From Acidimicrobiia bacterium (lineage in GTDB: Bacteria; Actinomycetota; Acidimicrobiia; IMCC26256): DNA of 7,156 bases. The translations under genes were made by a program, and so were the position numbers. Below the pieces are notes generated by a model that searched no databases, was not told the origin of the DNA, and saw only the letters and a program-made list of their open reading frames with translations. The first letter of the stretch is position 1; the number at the start of each line of letters is the position of its first letter. Of the stretch, positions 5,289 through 7,156 are shown in pieces. Location of the stretch: positions 1 through 7,156 of the forward strand of contig JALRDW010000299.1 in NCBI GenBank assembly GCA_023262065.1, read 5' to 3'.

Positions 5289-5661
5289 AGGGGCGGCGGC
5301 GACCGAGCCCCGGACGCTGCACCGCGTCGAGCCACTCCTCGTGGCCCGGGTCCCGCCAGGTTCGGTGCGCACAGCGCTGCGCGAGGTCGACCACGTACAC
5401 GTGCAGGGTGGGGGCGTCGTCGGCGAGTTCGACCACCTCGGTCGTGCGCGGGTGGGGCGGGGCGTCGTCGAGCAGCTTGACGAGGGCGACGCAGGCCAGG
5501 ACCCGACTGCGGCAGCGGGAGCAGGCTGAGGTCGTCGCAGCCTCGAGATCCTCGGTGATCGCGAGGAACGCCGCGGCCTCGTTCGCGTCGAACTCGACCC
5601 GGCCCCCGGCGTCATCGACGATGGCGAGCACGGCTCCGGGGACTGGCGCGGACGTCGTCAC
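5287..5661 (-). CDS. Small conserved-looking hypothetical protein with clustered cysteines
   Basis: I do not recognise this protein. From GTG 5661-5659 it has 124 residues, beginning VTTSAPVPGAVLAIVDDAGG. The visible sequence has a strand-rich N-terminus (GAVLAIVDDAGGRVEFD), an acidic helix (NEAAAFLAITEDLEA), then C47-x2-C50-x6-C57, a strand (LHVYVVDL) and C97-A-H99. The cysteines and histidine could form a zinc or other metal site, but the spacing matches no ribbon I can name. Composition is balanced, unlike the arginine/proline-rich antisense frames, which supports real coding. An upstream ATG at 5700 would add 13 residues but would place the TATCGT hexamer inside the gene. It is convergent with WS/DGAT and divergent from the quinone oxidoreductase. 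Confidence 0.65.
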   Translation of the reverse strand: MTTSAPVPGAVLAIVDDAGGRVEFDANEAAAFLAITEDLEAATTSACSRCRSRVLACVALVKLLDDAPPHPRTTEVVELADDAPTLHVYVVDLAQRCAHRTWRDPGHEEWLDAVQRPGLGRRRP

Positions 5662-5669
5662 GGGCCGCG

Positions 5670-5675
5670 ACGATA
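5670..5675 (-). promoter_or_regulatory. Candidate -10 element (TATCGT) for leaderless transcription of the small hypothetical gene
   Basis: The minus strand reads TATCGT at 5675-5670, then eight bases, then GTG 5661-5659. This chooses GTG 5661 over ATG 5700 as the start. The element is 29 bases from the oppositely directed TAGGGT at 5705-5710, so the two promoters share their upstream regions. Confidence 0.45.
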
Positions 5676-5704
5676 CGGCTCGCGCCGATCCACCCACCAC
5701 CGCC

Positions 5705-5710
5705 TAGGGT
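5705..5710 (+). promoter_or_regulatory. Candidate -10 element (TAGGGT) for leaderless transcription of the quinone oxidoreductase gene
   Basis: TAGGGT is followed by exactly seven bases and GTG 5718, which would be the first transcribed codon. A GTG at 5709 in the same frame overlaps the hexamer and so is probably not used. Confidence 0.5.
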
Positions 5711-5717
5711 GCCGGGC

Positions 5718-6701
5718 GTGCGGTGCGTGGTGACCCCGGGCGATGGAACCCTCGCGGTCGAGGATCGTCCCTCCCCGCGTCCGGGACCCGGTGAGGTCCG
5801 GGTGCGGGTCCACGCGGCCGGCCTGAACCGGGCCGACCTGCTCCAGCGGGCCGGGCTCTACCCCGCCCCGCCCGGGGTTCCGGCCGACGTGCCGGGCCTC
5901 GAGTTCGCGGGCGAGGTGGTGGAGCACGGCGACGGCGTCTCCGAGCCCCCGATCGGCGCTCGGGTGTTCGGGATCACAGCGGGCGGCGGCCAGGCGACCG
6001 AGATCGTCGTCGCAGCGGCCCACTGCGCGCCCGTGCCCGATGGCCTCAACCTCGTCGCGGCGGGCGGCGTGCCCGAGGTGTTCCTCACCGCGCACGACGC
6101 GCTGCGCACCCAAGCCCGGCTCGAGCCCGGCGAGCGCGTGCTCGTGCACGCCGTCGGTTCGGGCGTCGGCACCGCGGTGCTGCAGCTCGCACGCGCGTGG
6201 GGCTGCCCGAGCGTCGGGACCGCGCGCACCGAGGACAAGCTGCGCCGTGCCGAGGCGCTCGGCCTCGGCACGGCGGTACTCGCCCCGCGTGACCTCGAGC
6301 CGATGGCGTTCGCACGCGCGATCACCGATGCCGCGGGCGGTCCGATCGACGTCACCGCGGATCTCGTCGGCGGCGCGTACGTGGCGGCCGACGTCCTCGC
6401 CGCCGCACCCGGCGGCCGCATCGTGCTCATCGGCACGCTCGCCGGCGGTCGCACCGACCTCCCGATCCTCCCGGTGATGAGCAAGCGCCTCACGATGTAC
6501 GGCACGGTGCTGCGTCCGCGCTCGCGGGATGAGAAGGCCCGCGCGACCGCGGCGTTCGATGACGAGGTCGTGCCGTTGCTCGCCGACGGCCGGGTCGCTC
6601 CGATCGTCGAGACCGTGCTGCCCCTCGCCGAGGCGGCCGCGGCCTACGACCTCCTCGCCTCGGACACCACCTTCGGCAAGGTCATCCTCGACTGCCGCTG
6701 A
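5718..6701 (+). CDS. PIG3-type NAD(P)H quinone oxidoreductase (zinc-independent MDR family)
   Basis: A 327-residue protein of the medium-chain dehydrogenase/reductase superfamily. The N-terminal GroES-like part has GPGEVRVRVHAAGLNRADLL and RAGLYPAPPG (N37 to about 53), characteristic of the PIG3/TIGR02824 quinone oxidoreductase group. The Rossmann domain begins near residue 140, with HAVGSGVGTAVLQLA at 144-158 as the dinucleotide-binding motif, in place of the more usual HGGSSGVG. It ends AAAAYDLLASDTTFGKVIL, the normal C-terminus. The structural zinc cysteines of alcohol dehydrogenases are absent, as expected. It would pass two electrons from NAD(P)H to a quinone or enone in the cytoplasm; the natural substrate cannot be told. 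GTG 5718 is preferred over GTG 5709 because of the -10 hexamer. Confidence 0.88.
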   Translation: MRCVVTPGDGTLAVEDRPSPRPGPGEVRVRVHAAGLNRADLLQRAGLYPAPPGVPADVPGLEFAGEVVEHGDGVSEPPIGARVFGITAGGGQATEIVVAAAHCAPVPDGLNLVAAGGVPEVFLTAHDALRTQARLEPGERVLVHAVGSGVGTAVLQLARAWGCPSVGTARTEDKLRRAEALGLGTAVLAPRDLEPMAFARAITDAAGGPIDVTADLVGGAYVAADVLAAAPGGRIVLIGTLAGGRTDLPILPVMSKRLTMYGTVLRPRSRDEKARATAAFDDEVVPLLADGRVAPIVETVLPLAEAAAAYDLLASDTTFGKVILDCR

Positions 6702-6724
6702 CCTCGCACCGCGCCACGGCGGCG

Positions 6725-6730
<6 letters not shown>
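6701..6730 (+). terminator. Hairpin overlapping the quinone oxidoreductase stop codon
   Basis: ACCTCGC (6701-6707) pairs with GCGAGGT (6724-6730). After one mismatch, CCGC (6709-6712) pairs with GCGG (6719-6722), leaving a six-base loop. The first arm starts in the last base of the TGA. There is no T-run. It resembles the nuclease-gene hairpin at 1682-1716 in starting inside the stop codon. Confidence 0.45.

Positions 6731-7156
<426 letters not shown>

Noticed and set aside
5341..5529. A 62-codon plus-strand ORF between the WS/DGAT and quinone oxidoreductase genes
   Set aside because: Antisense to the better-supported minus-strand gene, glycine/valine-rich, and without a start signal.
3410..5707. 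A 765-codon open frame on the plus strand across the DsbA-like, WS/DGAT and minus-strand genes
   Set aside because: Its translation is dominated by arginine, proline and serine and it crosses three better-supported genes; a shadow frame caused by high GC.
5709..5711. GTG 5709 as the start of the quinone oxidoreductase
   Set aside because: It overlaps the TAGGGT hexamer; with transcription beginning at about 5718 it would not be in the mRNA.

Overview
The window is very GC-rich and reads as chromosomal DNA of an actinomycete. Its gene set (F420-type luciferase-like oxidoreductase, RecB-family Fe-S nuclease, WS/DGAT acyltransferase) and the many GTG starts lying just downstream of TANNNT hexamers fit Actinomycetota. 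Acidimicrobiia is my best guess, but that is inference, not proof. I see no mobile element, CRISPR array, tRNA or rRNA.

Layout. On the minus strand, 1-756 is the N-terminal part of an F420-dependent LLM oxidoreductase that runs off the left edge. Divergent from it, 877-1683 encodes a RecB-like PD-(D/E)XK nuclease with a Cas4/AddB-type cysteine set, closed by a strong hairpin overlapping its stop codon. A 261-base gap follows, holding dyad repeats and a candidate promoter with a 21-codon micro-ORF. Next come a SnoaL-like protein (1945-2376) and a small PAP2 phosphatase (2390-2941). A candidate leaderless 41-codon ORF (3005-3130) then overlaps, by ATGA, a one-cysteine DsbA-family protein (3127-3714). 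A WS/DGAT acyltransferase (about 3837-5261) is convergent with a small cysteine-bearing unknown protein on the minus strand (5287-5661). That unknown gene is divergent from a PIG3-type quinone oxidoreductase (5718-6701). A thiolase begins at 6865 and runs off the right edge with its catalytic Cys just inside the window.

How the genes may fit together. PAP2 phosphatase (phosphatidate to diacylglycerol), WS/DGAT (diacylglycerol to triacylglycerol, or wax ester) and thiolase (acyl-CoA breakdown or condensation) are compatible with storage-lipid metabolism. However, most genes seem to have their own promoter, so this is a neighbourhood rather than a proven pathway operon. The LLM oxidoreductase, quinone oxidoreductase and DsbA-like protein are redox enzymes of unknown substrate.

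The most notable signal is regulatory. A TANNNT hexamer sits 6-8 bases before a GTG codon at five places, with a weaker sixth, which points to widespread leaderless transcription. In two cases the leaderless GTG opens a short ORF ahead of the real gene instead of the gene itself. I found no evidence for a dramatic undescribed multi-gene system.
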